In this document: piece by piece, positions 25,030 through 33,584 of the stretch
Position numbering within the stretch: position 1 is the first letter of the stretch
How the letters are laid out: each line of letters starts with the position of its first letter
NCBI RefSeq assembly: GCF_000259195.1
Contig: NZ_JH650777.1
Coordinates: forward strand, 1-33,584
Length of the DNA stretch: 33,584 nt
Origin: Pseudomonas donghuensis
GTDB lineage: Bacteria > Pseudomonadota > Gammaproteobacteria > Pseudomonadales > Pseudomonadaceae
Direction: 5' to 3'
Program-made: the position numbers and the translations under genes
Notes under the pieces: model-generated
The model's input: the letters and a program-made list of their open reading frames with translations, nothing else
What the model was told of the DNA's origin: nothing
Databases searched by the model: none

Positions 25030-25881
25030 CTAGAGCAGGCTCTGCAGCGTGCGATGCAACATCGAAACGTTGCTTCCCTTAGCTACAAACCCTGTTTGGG
25101 TCTCTGCAAGAAGGGCCAAAACTTTATCAGCTTCAGCTTTGTTTGGGAAGGCCCCAAACACACAACTTCCAGTTCCGGTAAGCCGAGCGTCAGTGAATTC
25201 GTTTAACAAATTCAATGAATTGCGTACCTCTGGGTAACGCTGCTCTACCACCGGTTGGCAGTCATTTCGACTGTTTCCCTTGGGAACGGGGCGCATCTTA
25301 AGGGGCAAGGAATCACGTGTCAACAGCGGATCTGAAAAAATTTCTGCTGTGCTAACAAATACTTGCGGGACCAGCACGACGTACCAGGGCTCTTCGGGGT
25401 CGACCGGGGTCAGCTTCTCTCCCACACCCTCGGCGAATGCCGCATGGCCGCGGACGAAAACCGGCACGTCGGCGCCCAGGGTCAGGCCCAGCTCGGCCAG
25501 TTGGTCTTCGCTCAAGCCCAGTTGCCATAAATGATTGAGGCCGAGCAGGGTGGTGGCGGCATCGGAGCTGCCGCCACCGATGCCGCCGCCCATCGGCAGG
25601 ATTTTCTTCAGCCAGATATCCACGCCCTGGCTGCAACCGCTCAGGGCCTTGAGCTTGCGCGCGGCCTTGACGATCAGGTTGCTGTCGTGGGGGACATTGT
25701 CGATCTCGCTGTGCAGGCGAATTTCACCGTCTTCGCGCAGGGCGAAGGAAAGCTCGTCGGCATGGTCGAGAAACTGGAACAGGGTTTCCAGCTCATGGTA
25801 ACCGTCGGGGCGGCGGCCAAGAATGTGCAGCATCAGGTTGAGCTTGGCCGGTGCCGGCAGGGTCAGGGTTGCAGTGTTCAT
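25030..25881 (-). CDS. ispE: 4-diphosphocytidyl-2-C-methyl-D-erythritol kinase
   Basis: IspE phosphorylates CDP-ME in the non-mevalonate isoprenoid pathway, using ATP, in the cytoplasm. The 283-residue GHMP kinase starts with [25 protein letters not shown], which carries the substrate-binding lysine and tyrosine. It has the GHMP glycine-rich loop [17 protein letters not shown] near 91-107 and LGADVPVF with the catalytic aspartate. It begins three bases after the lolB stop and is followed by tRNA-Gln and prs, so one transcript probably carries TPR protein, LolB, IspE, tRNA-Gln and Prs. It feeds the same isoprenoid pool used by IspB at the left end. Confidence 0.97.
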   Translation of the reverse strand: MNTATLTLPAPAKLNLMLHILGRRPDGYHELETLFQFLDHADELSFALREDGEIRLHSEIDNVPHDSNLIVKAARKLKALSGCSQGVDIWLKKILPMGGGIGGGSSDAATTLLGLNHLWQLGLSEDQLAELGLTLGADVPVFVRGHAAFAEGVGEKLTPVDPEEPWYVVLVPQVFVSTAEIFSDPLLTRDSLPLKMRPVPKGNSRNDCQPVVEQRYPEVRNSLNLLNEFTDARLTGTGSCVFGAFPNKAEADKVLALLAETQTGFVAKGSNVSMLHRTLQSLL

Positions 25882-25884
25882 AGA

Positions 25885-26502
25885 TCAGTGGCCCAGTTGC
25901 CGTGGTTGCCAGTCCTTGACCACCAGGGTCACGTCGAGGTTCTGCCCGTGCAGCTTGATGCGTTCGGGCAGCCAGTAGCCGTTTTGTTCGGCGTAGCTCA
26001 GGTACTGCACGTCCCAGCCGTCCTGCTTGAGGCTGGCCAGGCGACTGTCGCCGTCGAGGGTCAGCTGGCTCTTGCTGTCGGGGGCGGGCAGGCCACGAAT
26101 CCACCAGACCAGGTGCGAGACCGGCAGCTCCCAGCCCAGTTGCTCTTCGAGCAGGGCTTCGGGGCTATTTGCCTCGAAGCGGCCCTGGTTGGCGACTTCC
26201 AGAGTGACGCCACCGGGGCGCCCGGTCAGGCGCGCGGCGCCGCGGCCCAGCGGGCCGGACAGGCGGATATCGTAGTAATCCTGGCGCTGCAGCCAGAACA
26301 GCGTGCCGCTGCCGGAGTCTTTCGGCGCGCGGATGCCGACCTTGCCGTTGATCTGCCAGCCATCGAGGGTGCTCAGCTGTTGCTTGTGCTCGCGCCACAG
26401 CTGTGGGCTGCCCTCGCCCCGCAGGGCCTCACGGGAGCCGAAGCCGGCACAGCCGGCAAGCAGGGCGATCAGGGTGAAGGTGATGCAGTGGCGCAAAAAC
26501 AT
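25885..26502 (-). CDS. lolB: outer-membrane lipoprotein receptor LolB
   Basis: LolB receives lipoproteins from the periplasmic carrier LolA and inserts them into the inner face of the outer membrane. The 205-residue protein has a signal peptide with lipobox LLAGC, acylated Cys18, followed by Ala, not Asp, which predicts outer-membrane location. The family core is visible ([24 protein letters not shown] then [16 protein letters not shown]). It sits between a TPR lipoprotein gene and ispE with gaps of four and three bases, the conserved lolB-ispE pairing, so translation is likely coupled. No separate ribosome site is apparent. Confidence 0.96.
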   Translation of the reverse strand: MFLRHCITFTLIALLAGCAGFGSREALRGEGSPQLWREHKQQLSTLDGWQINGKVGIRAPKDSGSGTLFWLQRQDYYDIRLSGPLGRGAARLTGRPGGVTLEVANQGRFEANSPEALLEEQLGWELPVSHLVWWIRGLPAPDSKSQLTLDGDSRLASLKQDGWDVQYLSYAEQNGYWLPERIKLHGQNLDVTLVVKDWQPRQLGH

Positions 26503-26506
26503 AGGC

Positions 26507-28231
26507 TTATAGAGTCTCGGATCCGGTCAGGCGCAGGACGGTCTTGCGCAGGATGGGGCTGTCGGGCTGGGCTTCAAAGCCCTTGGCCCAGACCTGGCGG
26601 GCTTCGCGGCGCTTGCCGTTGGCCCAGAGTACTTCACCCAGGTGGGCGGCCACTTCGTGATCGGGGAACCGCTCAAGGGCCTGGCGCAGCAGGCGCTCGG
26701 CTTCGTCAAGGTTGCCCATGCGGTAGTTGACCCAGCCGAGGCTGTCGAGCACCGCCGGATCCTCCGGGGTGATCTGGTGTGCCTTGTCGATCAGCGCCTT
26801 GGCTTCGGCGTAACGGCTGGTGCGGTCAGCCAGGGTGTAGCCAAGGGCGTTGAGGGCCATGGCATTTTCCGGCTCGCGGCTGATGATGTTGCGCAGATCC
26901 TTTTCCATCTGGGTCAGGTCGTTGCGTTTTTCCGCCAGCATGGCCCGGGTGTAGAGCAGGTTGAGGTCGTCCGGGTACTGCTTGATCGCCTGCTGCAGAA
27001 CCTGCTCGGCCTGGGCGTCCTTGTCGTTGTTGCCCAAGGCTTCGGCTTCGATCAGGTACAGCTGGATGGCGTAATCGGGCTGGCTTTCCCGGGCTGCGGC
27101 CAGGCGCCGCGAAGCTTCGGCGCTACGGCCGTTGGCGATGAGGATATCGGCCTGGCGCAATTGTGCCGGCAGGTAGTCGGTGCCGGGGCCGACCAGGGCG
27201 TATTCGTTCAGCGCGCTTTCGGGGTCGTTGCGTTCTTCATGGATGCGGCCCAGGTTCAGGTGTGCGGCATCGACATGGCTGTCGCGGGCGATCAGCTCTT
27301 CGAGGTAGCCGGCGCCTTCGTCCCAGTCCTTGGTTTCCAGGCTGATCAGGGCCAGCGAGTAGCGCAGCTCGTCGTCATCCGGATACTGCTGGACCAGGCT
27401 GACGAACTCGGCCTTGGCATCGGCCAGGCGGTCCTGTTCGACCAGCATGCGCGCATAGGTCAGGCGCAAGCGTTTGTCGTCCGGGTACTGGCGAATGGTT
27501 TTTTGCAGCAGCGGCAGGGCCTCTTTGCCGCGGTCCAAGCCCTGCAGCAGGCGGGCACGCAACAATACCGGAGCGATCTCGCCGTCTTCGGGCGGGTGCG
27601 CTTCGAGCAGGTCGAGGGCGGCCTGGGCCTTGCCGTCCTGTTGCAGCAGCAACGCCTTGCCGAACACCAACTGACTGTTGTCGGGGTATTTCACCAGCAG
27701 GCGGTCGAAACTCTTTTGCAGGCCCTCGCGGGTGTCCTGGTCGGTTTCCAGGGCCGACAGGGCGAGGAAGTCGAAGTGGGTGTCGCCCTGGCCCTGAAGG
27801 ACTTTTTCCATGTGGGCCATGGACTCGTCATAGCGACCGCCGCGGGCCAGCTGGATGGCGGCGGCACGCTGGGCGTCGAGGCTGTCCGGGGCGTTCTTTG
27901 CCCAGATCAGTGCGGTGTCCAGGGCAGCCTGGTCGGCACCCAGGTATTCGGCGATGCGGTAGGCGCGCTCGGAGATGCCTGGGTCCTGGGTCTTGATCGC
28001 CTGGCTGACGTAGTTGTCCAGGGCGATGTCGAAGCGGTCGCGCTGGCCGGCAAGTTCGGCGGCCAGCAGGCTGTAGACGGTGTCCTGGCTGAACGACCCG
28101 TAGACGGTGGGCTTGGCCGGTTGCACCGGGGCAGCCTCTGCAGGCGACTTGGCATCCGGTGAATGCGGAGCCAGGGTCTGGCAGCCCTGGAGCAAGGCAA
28201 GGGCAAGGAGCAACGCGTAGGATCTATTCAT
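26507..28231 (-). CDS. tetratricopeptide repeat lipoprotein
   Basis: This 574-residue protein has a lipoprotein signal (LALLQGC, Cys17, then Gln), so it should be anchored in the outer membrane on the periplasmic side. Much of the rest is made of tetratricopeptide-type helical repeats, clear in segments such as [26 protein letters not shown] and [27 protein letters not shown] near residues 455-515. These are usually protein-binding scaffolds. It is first in the operon with lolB and ispE, and diverges from hemA across 176 bases. The partner is unknown; a role in envelope assembly is an inference from location and neighbours. No clear ribosome site is seen. Confidence 0.9.
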   Translation of the reverse strand: MNRSYALLLALALLQGCQTLAPHSPDAKSPAEAAPVQPAKPTVYGSFSQDTVYSLLAAELAGQRDRFDIALDNYVSQAIKTQDPGISERAYRIAEYLGADQAALDTALIWAKNAPDSLDAQRAAAIQLARGGRYDESMAHMEKVLQGQGDTHFDFLALSALETDQDTREGLQKSFDRLLVKYPDNSQLVFGKALLLQQDGKAQAALDLLEAHPPEDGEIAPVLLRARLLQGLDRGKEALPLLQKTIRQYPDDKRLRLTYARMLVEQDRLADAKAEFVSLVQQYPDDDELRYSLALISLETKDWDEGAGYLEELIARDSHVDAAHLNLGRIHEERNDPESALNEYALVGPGTDYLPAQLRQADILIANGRSAEASRRLAAARESQPDYAIQLYLIEAEALGNNDKDAQAEQVLQQAIKQYPDDLNLLYTRAMLAEKRNDLTQMEKDLRNIISREPENAMALNALGYTLADRTSRYAEAKALIDKAHQITPEDPAVLDSLGWVNYRMGNLDEAERLLRQALERFPDHEVAAHLGEVLWANGKRREARQVWAKGFEAQPDSPILRKTVLRLTGSETL

Positions 28232-28407
28232 AATCGGGATTTGGGCGGCTTACCAGCGGTCGGATCATCATGACACAAGCGCCGGGGCAAACCCATAAGC
28301 GAAGGTCTCGGTAGAGGTAGACTATAGAGACAATAGCGAGCAGTGGTTGTTCTGCGCCTTGCGAAGTAGGACAATTATCGGCTTCTCGTCACAATCAGCG
28401 ACCTTGC

Positions 28408-29685
28408 ATGGCCTTTCTTGCCCTCGGTATCAACCATAAGACTGCCTCGGTAGACGTACGCGAGCGCGTGGCGTTTACCCCTGAGCAGCTGGTGGACGCC
28501 TTGCAGCAGCTCTGCCGACTGACCGCCAGCCGCGAAGCCGCGATCCTTTCGACCTGCAACCGCAGCGAGCTTTATATAGAGCAGGACCACCTGGGCGCAG
28601 AGAGTATTCTGCGCTGGCTGGCCGAATATCATCAGCTGAGCCTGGATGAACTGCGCGCCAGCGCCTACATCCATGAAGATCACGATGCTGTACGGCACAT
28701 GATGCGGGTAGCCTCCGGGCTCGATTCGCTGGTGCTGGGCGAGCCGCAGATCCTCGGGCAGATGAAGTCGGCCTATGCCGTGGCCCGCGAAGCCGGCACC
28801 ATCGGCCCGCTGCTCGGGCGCCTGTTCCAGGCCACCTTCAGCGCCGCCAAGCAGGTGCGTACCGATACCGCCATCGGCGAAAACCCGGTGTCGGTGGCCT
28901 TCGCCGCCGTCAGCCTGGCCAAGCAGATCTTCAGCGACCTGGGCCGTAGCCAGGCACTGCTGATCGGCGCCGGTGAAACCATTACCCTGGTGGCCCGTCA
29001 CCTGCACGAGCAGGGCGTACGGCGCATTGTCGTCGCCAACCGGACCCTGGAGCGCGCCAGCACCCTGGCCGAACAGTTCGGCGCCCATGCGGTATTGCTG
29101 GCCGACATTCCCCAGGAGCTGGTCAACAGCGATATCGTCATCAGTTCCACCGCCAGCCAATTGCCGATCCTCGGCAAGGGTGCGGTGGAAAGCGCCCTGA
29201 AGCAGCGCCGGCACAAGCCGATCTTCATGGTCGACATCGCCGTGCCGCGGGATATCGAACCGCAGGTTGGCGAGCTGGACGATGTGTACCTGTACACCGT
29301 CGATGACCTGCACGAGGTGGTCGCCGAAAACCTCAAGAGCCGCCAGGGTGCTGCCCAGGCCGCCGAAGAGCTGGTTTCGGTGGGCGCCGAAGATTTCATG
29401 CTGCGCCTGCGCGAGCTGGCTGCGGTGGATGTACTCAAGGCTTACCGTCAGCAGAGCGAACGCCTGCGCGACGAGGAGCTGCAAAAGGCCCAGCGCCTGC
29501 TGGCCAATGGCGCCAACGCCGATGACGTGCTGGTGCAACTGGCCCGTGGCCTGACCAACAAACTGCTGCATGCGCCCAGCGTGCAGCTGAAAAAGCTCTC
29601 TGCCGAAGGCCGCCTCGATGCGCTGGCCATGGCCCAGGAACTCTTTGCCCTCTCCGAGGGTTCGACGGATAAAACCCCGCAATGA
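28408..29685 (+). CDS. hemA: glutamyl-tRNA reductase
   Basis: HemA reduces glutamyl-tRNA to glutamate-1-semialdehyde with NADPH, the first committed step of heme and other tetrapyrroles in the C5 pathway. The 425-residue protein has catalytic Cys50 in STCNRSELY. The [14 protein letters not shown] signature is near residues 111-124, and the NADPH-binding region [16 protein letters not shown] is near 184-199. A C-terminal dimerisation helix ends the protein. The ATG at 28408 lacks a strong ribosome site. The gap upstream holds TTGTTC (28347-28352) and GACAAT (28370-28375) 17 bases apart, a weak promoter candidate. The last four bases overlap prfA. Confidence 0.97.
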   Translation: MAFLALGINHKTASVDVRERVAFTPEQLVDALQQLCRLTASREAAILSTCNRSELYIEQDHLGAESILRWLAEYHQLSLDELRASAYIHEDHDAVRHMMRVASGLDSLVLGEPQILGQMKSAYAVAREAGTIGPLLGRLFQATFSAAKQVRTDTAIGENPVSVAFAAVSLAKQIFSDLGRSQALLIGAGETITLVARHLHEQGVRRIVVANRTLERASTLAEQFGAHAVLLADIPQELVNSDIVISSTASQLPILGKGAVESALKQRRHKPIFMVDIAVPRDIEPQVGELDDVYLYTVDDLHEVVAENLKSRQGAAQAAEELVSVGAEDFMLRLRELAAVDVLKAYRQQSERLRDEELQKAQRLLANGANADDVLVQLARGLTNKLLHAPSVQLKKLSAEGRLDALAMAQELFALSEGSTDKTPQ

Positions 29686-30764
29686 AAGCGTCGCTGCTGA
29701 ATAAACTGGACACGCTCCAGGACCGCTTCGAGGAACTGACCGCCCTGCTGGGCGATGCCGAGGTCATTTCCGACCAGACTCGCTTTCGCGCCTATTCCCG
29801 TGAATACGCCGAAGTCGAGCCGGTCGCCGTTGCCTACGCCCAGTGGCGCAAGGTTCAGGATGACCTGGCCGGTGCCCAGGCGCTGCTCAAGGACAGCGAT
29901 CCGGACCTGCGCGAAATGGCGGTGGAAGAAGTTCGCGAGGCCAAGGAGCAACTGGCTGTCCTGGAAAACCAGCTGCAGCGCATGCTGTTGCCCAAGGACC
30001 CCAACGACGGGCGCAATGTGTTCCTGGAAATCCGCGCCGGTACCGGCGGTGACGAAGCGGCGATCTTCTCCGGCGACCTGTTCCGCATGTACTCGCGCTA
30101 CGCTGAAAAGCGCGGCTGGCGCCTGGAAATTCTCTCGGAGAACGAAGGCGAGCATGGCGGTTACAAGGAGATCATCGCCCGGGTCGAAGGCGACAGCGTC
30201 TATGGCAAGCTGAAGTTCGAGTCCGGCGCCCACCGCGTCCAGCGCGTACCGGAAACCGAATCCCAGGGCCGTATCCACACCTCGGCCTGCACCGTGGCGG
30301 TGCTGCCCGAGCCGGACGAGCAGGTGGCGATCGAGATCAACCCGGCGGACCTGCGCGTCGATACCTACCGCGCCTCCGGTGCCGGTGGTCAGCACATCAA
30401 CAAGACCGACTCGGCGATCCGCATCACCCACTTGCCCACCGGCATCGTCGTCGAGTGCCAGGAAGAACGTTCCCAGCACAAGAACCGCGCCCGGGCGATG
30501 TCCTGGCTGTCGGCCAAGCTCAACGACATCCAGACCAGCGCGGCGCAGAATGCCATGGCCAGCGAGCGCAAGCTGCTGGTTGGCTCCGGCGACCGCTCCG
30601 AACGGATTCGTACCTACAACTATCCACAGGGGCGGGTAACCGATCACCGCATCAACCTGACCCTGTATTCCCTGGATGATGTGCTGGCCGGTGGGGTGGA
30701 TGCGGTCATCGAGCCATTGCTGGCCGAGTATCAGGCTGACCAACTGGCTGCACTGGGTGAGTAA
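29682..30764 (+). CDS. prfA: peptide chain release factor 1
   Basis: RF1 reads UAA and UAG and triggers peptide release. The 360-residue protein has the stop-codon tripeptide in its PxT form, PET, at 190-192, which marks RF1 and not RF2. The catalytic GGQ is at 235-237 in [16 protein letters not shown]. Its ATG overlaps the hemA stop as ATGA, and prmC, which methylates the GGQ glutamine, follows directly at the next base after its stop. The linked pair of substrate and modifying enzyme is the conserved hemA-prfA-prmC arrangement. No internal frameshift is present, as expected for RF1. Confidence 0.98.
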   Translation: MKASLLNKLDTLQDRFEELTALLGDAEVISDQTRFRAYSREYAEVEPVAVAYAQWRKVQDDLAGAQALLKDSDPDLREMAVEEVREAKEQLAVLENQLQRMLLPKDPNDGRNVFLEIRAGTGGDEAAIFSGDLFRMYSRYAEKRGWRLEILSENEGEHGGYKEIIARVEGDSVYGKLKFESGAHRVQRVPETESQGRIHTSACTVAVLPEPDEQVAIEINPADLRVDTYRASGAGGQHINKTDSAIRITHLPTGIVVECQEERSQHKNRARAMSWLSAKLNDIQTSAAQNAMASERKLLVGSGDRSERIRTYNYPQGRVTDHRINLTLYSLDDVLAGGVDAVIEPLLAEYQADQLAALGE

Positions 30765-31595
30765 ATGACGATTATTGCCAGCTTGCTCCGCGGCGCGGAG
30801 CTGCCGGATTCGCCGACGGCGCGTCTGGATATCGAACTGCTGTTGGCTGCGGCCATCGGCAAGTCGCGCAGCTACCTGCACACCTGGCCGGAGCGGATTG
30901 TCAGCAGCGAAGCGGCGCTGACCTTTGCCGATTACCTGCAGCGTCGGCGCGCCGGTGAACCGGTCGCCTATATCCTCGGTCAGCAGGGGTTCTGGAACCT
31001 CGACCTGGAGGTGGCGCCGCACACCCTGATCCCACGGCCGGAAACCGAGCTGCTGGTCGAAACCGCTCTGCAGTTGCTGCCGGCAAGTGCGGTCAAGCTG
31101 CTCGACCTGGGCACCGGTACCGGCGCGATTGCCCTGGCCCTGGCCAGTGAGCGCCCGCAGTGGCAGGTCACTGCGGTTGACCGGGTGCTGGAAGCCGTGG
31201 CCCTGGCCGAGCGTAACCGCCAGCGCCTGCAACTGAACAACGTGACGGTGCGCAGCAGCCACTGGTTCGATGCCCTGGGCGGCGAGCGCTATGACCTGAT
31301 CATCAGCAACCCGCCGTACATTGCCGCTGCCGACCCGCACCTGGTGGCCGGTGACGTGCGCTTTGAGCCAAGCAGCGCGCTGGTCTCCGGCGACGATGGC
31401 CTGGACGATCTGCGCAGCATCGTCAGTCAGGCGCCGGCGCACCTGCTGCCCGGCGGCTGGCTGCTGCTCGAGCACGGTTACGATCAGGCCGCCGCCGTGC
31501 GCGAGCTGCTGGCCCGGCATGATTTCGAACAGATCGAAAGCCGCCTTGACCTTAATGGCCACGAGCGCATCACCCTGGGCCGGCTGTCGTGCTGA
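30765..31595 (+). CDS. prmC: release factor glutamine methyltransferase
   Basis: PrmC methylates the glutamine of the GGQ motif of RF1 and RF2 with S-adenosylmethionine. The 276-residue protein has an N-terminal helical domain. A Rossmann methyltransferase domain follows, with motif I LLDLGTGTGAIALALA near 112-126 and the catalytic NPPY at 182-185. The ATG follows the prfA stop with no intervening base. The end overlaps moeB by seven bases. HemK is an older name. The enzyme fits directly with the upstream gene product. Confidence 0.97.
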   Translation: MTIIASLLRGAELPDSPTARLDIELLLAAAIGKSRSYLHTWPERIVSSEAALTFADYLQRRRAGEPVAYILGQQGFWNLDLEVAPHTLIPRPETELLVETALQLLPASAVKLLDLGTGTGAIALALASERPQWQVTAVDRVLEAVALAERNRQRLQLNNVTVRSSHWFDALGGERYDLIISNPPYIAAADPHLVAGDVRFEPSSALVSGDDGLDDLRSIVSQAPAHLLPGGWLLLEHGYDQAAAVRELLARHDFEQIESRLDLNGHERITLGRLSC

Positions 31596-32344
31596 CCGAT
31601 CAGGAGCTGTTGCGCTACAGCCGGCAGATCCTCCTGGCGCAGGTGGATATCGACGGTCAGCTGCGCCTGAAAAACAGCCGGGCGCTGGTTGTCGGCCTGG
31701 GCGGCCTGGGTTCGCCGGTCGCCTTGTACCTGGCGGCTGCCGGTGTTGGCGAACTGCACCTGGCCGATTTCGACACGGTGGACGTCACCAACCTGCAGCG
31801 CCAGGTCATGCACGACAGCGCATCGGTGGGCATGAGCAAAGTCGATTCGGCACTGCTACGCCTCGCGGCGATCAACCCGGAAATCACGTTGCTCGCCCAT
31901 CGCCACGCCCTGGACGAAGACTCCTTGGCCGAGGCGGTCAAGGCGGTGGACCTGGTACTGGATTGCTCGGACAACTTTGCCACCCGCGAAGCGGTCAATG
32001 CCGCCTGCGTGGCCCTGGGCAAGCCGTTGGTCAGCGGCGCGGCGATTCGCCTGGAAGGGCAGTTGTCGGTGTTCGACCCACGCCGCCCTGAAAGCCCGTG
32101 CTACCACTGCCTGTACGGCCATGGCAGCGAAGCCGAGCTGACCTGCAGTGAAGCCGGTGTACTCGGCCCGTTGGTCGGTCTGGTCGGCAGCCTGCAAGCG
32201 CTTGAGGCACTGAAGCTGCTGGCCGGGTTTGGCGAACCGCTGGTAGGGCGCTTGTTGCTGATCGATGCCCTGGGCAGCCGTTTCCGTGAGCTGCGGGTCA
32301 AGCGCGACCCGGGCTGCAGCGTCTGTGGCAAGGATCATGGCTGA
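31589..32344 (+). CDS. moeB: molybdopterin-synthase adenylyltransferase (MoeB/ThiF family)
   Basis: This E1-like enzyme adenylates the C-terminal glycine of MoaD so that sulfur can be loaded for molybdopterin synthesis. The 251-residue protein has the nucleotide loop GLGGLGSP at 36-43. Asp128 lies in CSDNF, and the zinc cysteines are at 171, 174, 243 and 246 (CYHC and CSVC). No rhodanese domain is present. The GTG at 31589 overlaps the prmC end by seven bases. A ThiF or HesA role cannot be excluded by sequence alone, though the E. coli-like length and zinc site favour MoeB. No moaD is nearby. Confidence 0.9.
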   Translation: MLTDQELLRYSRQILLAQVDIDGQLRLKNSRALVVGLGGLGSPVALYLAAAGVGELHLADFDTVDVTNLQRQVMHDSASVGMSKVDSALLRLAAINPEITLLAHRHALDEDSLAEAVKAVDLVLDCSDNFATREAVNAACVALGKPLVSGAAIRLEGQLSVFDPRRPESPCYHCLYGHGSEAELTCSEAGVLGPLVGLVGSLQALEALKLLAGFGEPLVGRLLLIDALGSRFRELRVKRDPGCSVCGKDHG

Positions 32345-33137
32345 CGGCGCGGCGGCGCCGGTCGGCGTCTTCGATTCCGGTGTTGGCGGCCTGTCGGTAC
32401 TGGCCGAGATCCAGCGCCTGTTGCCCAATGAGTCGCTGCTGTATGTCGGCGATTGCGGGCACATCCCCTATGGTGAGAAGTCGCCGGCATTCATTCGCCA
32501 GCGCTGTCGCATCGTCGCTGAGTTCTTCCGTGAGCAGGGTGCCAAGGCCATGGTCCTGGCCTGTAACACGGCGACAGTGGCCGCGGTGGCTGATTTGCGC
32601 GAACAGTATCCGCAGTGGCCACTGGTGGGGATGGAGCCAGCGGTAAAGCCTGCGGCTGCCGCTACCCGTAGTGGCGTGGTCGGTGTGCTGGCCACCACCG
32701 GCACCCTGCAAAGCGCCAAGTTCGTCGCCTTGCTCGATCGTTTTGCCAACGATGTGCAGGTTGTTACCCAGCCTTGCCCAGGCCTGGTGGAGTGCATCGA
32801 AGCTGGCGACCTGAACAGCCCGGTGGTGCGCGAACTGCTGCAAGGCTATGTAAATCCCTTGCTCGACGCTGGCTGCGACACGCTGATCCTGGGCTGCACC
32901 CATTACCCCTTCCTCAAGCCTCTGCTGGCGGAAATGGTCCCGGCCTCGGTGGCAATTATCGATACCGGCGCTGCGGTTGCCCGCCAATTGCAGCGCCTGC
33001 TTGGCGAGCGTCAATTGCTGGCCGCGGGACCGGCACAGGACGCGCAATTCTGGACCAGTGCCAGCCCCGAACATTTGCGAAAGATCCTTCCAATGTTGTG
33101 GAATAAATCTGACAGTGTGCGAAGCTTCACGATGTAA
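32337..33137 (+). CDS. murI: glutamate racemase
   Basis: MurI converts L-glutamate to D-glutamate for peptidoglycan. The 266-residue protein has catalytic Cys76 in LACNTATV and Cys187 in LGCTHYPF, with the family start [14 protein letters not shown]. The frame extends upstream to 32265, but the ATG at 32337 gives the normal start and has AAGGA just before it. It overlaps the moeB stop by eight bases, the last link in a five-gene overlapping run from hemA. After the stop comes a 116-base gap before pagL, with a weak GAGTG/CACTC hairpin (33141-33157). Confidence 0.96.
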   Translation: MADGAAAPVGVFDSGVGGLSVLAEIQRLLPNESLLYVGDCGHIPYGEKSPAFIRQRCRIVAEFFREQGAKAMVLACNTATVAAVADLREQYPQWPLVGMEPAVKPAAAATRSGVVGVLATTGTLQSAKFVALLDRFANDVQVVTQPCPGLVECIEAGDLNSPVVRELLQGYVNPLLDAGCDTLILGCTHYPFLKPLLAEMVPASVAIIDTGAAVARQLQRLLGERQLLAAGPAQDAQFWTSASPEHLRKILPMLWNKSDSVRSFTM

Positions 33138-33253
33138 AAAGAGTGTGAAAAGCACTCAACATTGACTGAGCTAACGCAACGCCGCCGATTTTTATTTTAT
33201 TGTCTGGTGAGACAGAGAAACCAACAACAGCATTAGGAAAAAGGATGTTTCTC

Positions 33254-33584
33254 ATGAAGAAACTGCTTTGTTTGGCTGCGCTTGCAGCCGTTACCCTGGG
33301 GCAATCTTTTACCACTCAAGCAGCGGACGTATCGTTGTCGGTCGGGCAGACCGGCGATTCGACCATGACCTATCGGCTGGGCCTGCAATCGAACTGGGAT
33401 GCCAGTTGGTGGCAAACTAGCGTAGGGCGCATTACCGGTTATTGGGATGGTGCCTACACCTATTGGGATGGCGATGAAACCGCCAGCAACCACAGCCTGT
33501 CGTTCTCACCCGTGTTCGTTTACGAGTTCGCCGGTGAGTCGGTTAAACCCTACATCGAAGCCGGCATCGGTGTGGCAGGGGTTT
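33254..33584 (+). CDS. pagL: lipid A 3-O-deacylase PagL (5' part, cut by window end)
   Basis: PagL is an outer-membrane beta-barrel that removes the 3-O acyl chain of lipid A and can lower endotoxic and antimicrobial-peptide responses. The visible 110 residues have a signal peptide (MKKLLCLAALAAV, cleavage expected near QAA before DVSL). The barrel start follows, with SWWQTSVGRITGYWDGAY and SFSPVFVYEFAGES, which matches P. aeruginosa PagL by memory. The catalytic His-Ser-Glu lies beyond the window, so activity cannot be judged. I chose ATG 33254 because AAGGA at 33241-33245 is well spaced, over ATG 33245. It follows murI, as in P. aeruginosa. Base composition is lower in G+C than its neighbours. 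Confidence 0.9.
   Translation, partial: MKKLLCLAALAAVTLGQSFTTQAADVSLSVGQTGDSTMTYRLGLQSNWDASWWQTSVGRITGYWDGAYTYWDGDETASNHSLSFSPVFVYEFAGESVKPYIEAGIGVAGV

Noticed and set aside
26642..28162. 506-residue plus-strand frame opposite the TPR lipoprotein gene
   Set aside because: It is an antisense shadow. Its repetitive appearance comes from the tetratricopeptide repeats on the other strand.
30622..30630. DnaA-box-like ctatccaca inside prfA
   Set aside because: It lies within a conserved coding region and deviates from the TTATNCACA consensus at the first bases.
29448..31562. 704-residue minus-strand frame across hemA, prfA and prmC
   Set aside because: It is an antisense shadow spanning three well recognised genes and has no recognisable motif.

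Overview
The window reads as core chromosome of a fluorescent Pseudomonas, probably P. putida group. The reasons are high G+C with long antisense open frames, Pseudomonas-type REP elements (tgtgggagcgggcttgccccgcgat class), and gene blocks I recall in the same order from P. aeruginosa and P. putida. These blocks are ispB / rplU-rpmA-obg-proB, rimI with the cryptic psi gene, and TPR-lolB-ispE-tRNA-prs-rplY-pth-ychF next to hemA-prfA-prmC-moeB-murI-pagL. I saw no transposase, integrase, CRISPR array or phage gene.

Layout. Bases 1-5050: ispB (minus) diverges from rplU-rpmA, followed by obg, proB and creA, with clear terminators after rpmA and obg. Bases 5051-9847: a minus-strand operon mksF-mksE-mksB encoding a bacterial condensin without an adjacent MksG/JetD nuclease gene. 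Bases 10003-11269: the cryptic DNA polymerase III psi gene (holD) overlapping rimI, with a consensus DnaA box just before holD. Bases 11274-16040: an acidic hypothetical protein, a beta-carbonic anhydrase, an unknown secreted protein, an M15-type peptidase, a divergent LysR/LysE pair and elongator tRNA-Met. Bases 16052-20419: an orphan, shortened FecR-like protein behind a Fur-box promoter, an Fsr-family MFS exporter, a small conserved-looking protein and a YcaD-type MFS transporter. Bases 20454-28231: a long minus-strand housekeeping run with a tRNA-Gln inside it. Bases 28408-33584: the tightly overlapped plus-strand run hemA-prfA-prmC-moeB-murI, then pagL cut by the window end.

How the genes work together. 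Translation (L21, L27, L25, Pth, RF1, PrmC, YchF, Obg, RimI, two tRNAs) dominates. Isoprenoid and quinone supply (IspB, IspE), heme (HemA), PRPP (Prs), proline (ProB), envelope construction (LolB, MurI, PagL) and chromosome maintenance (MksBEF, psi) fill the rest. The less ordinary parts are the MksBEF operon without its nuclease, the psi gene with a DnaA box in its leader, the Fur-controlled FecR remnant with no sigma factor beside it, a perfect 12-bp hairpin between rplY and pth, and the unexplained leader before the MFS gene at 19250. I found no clearly new multi-gene defence or metabolic system.
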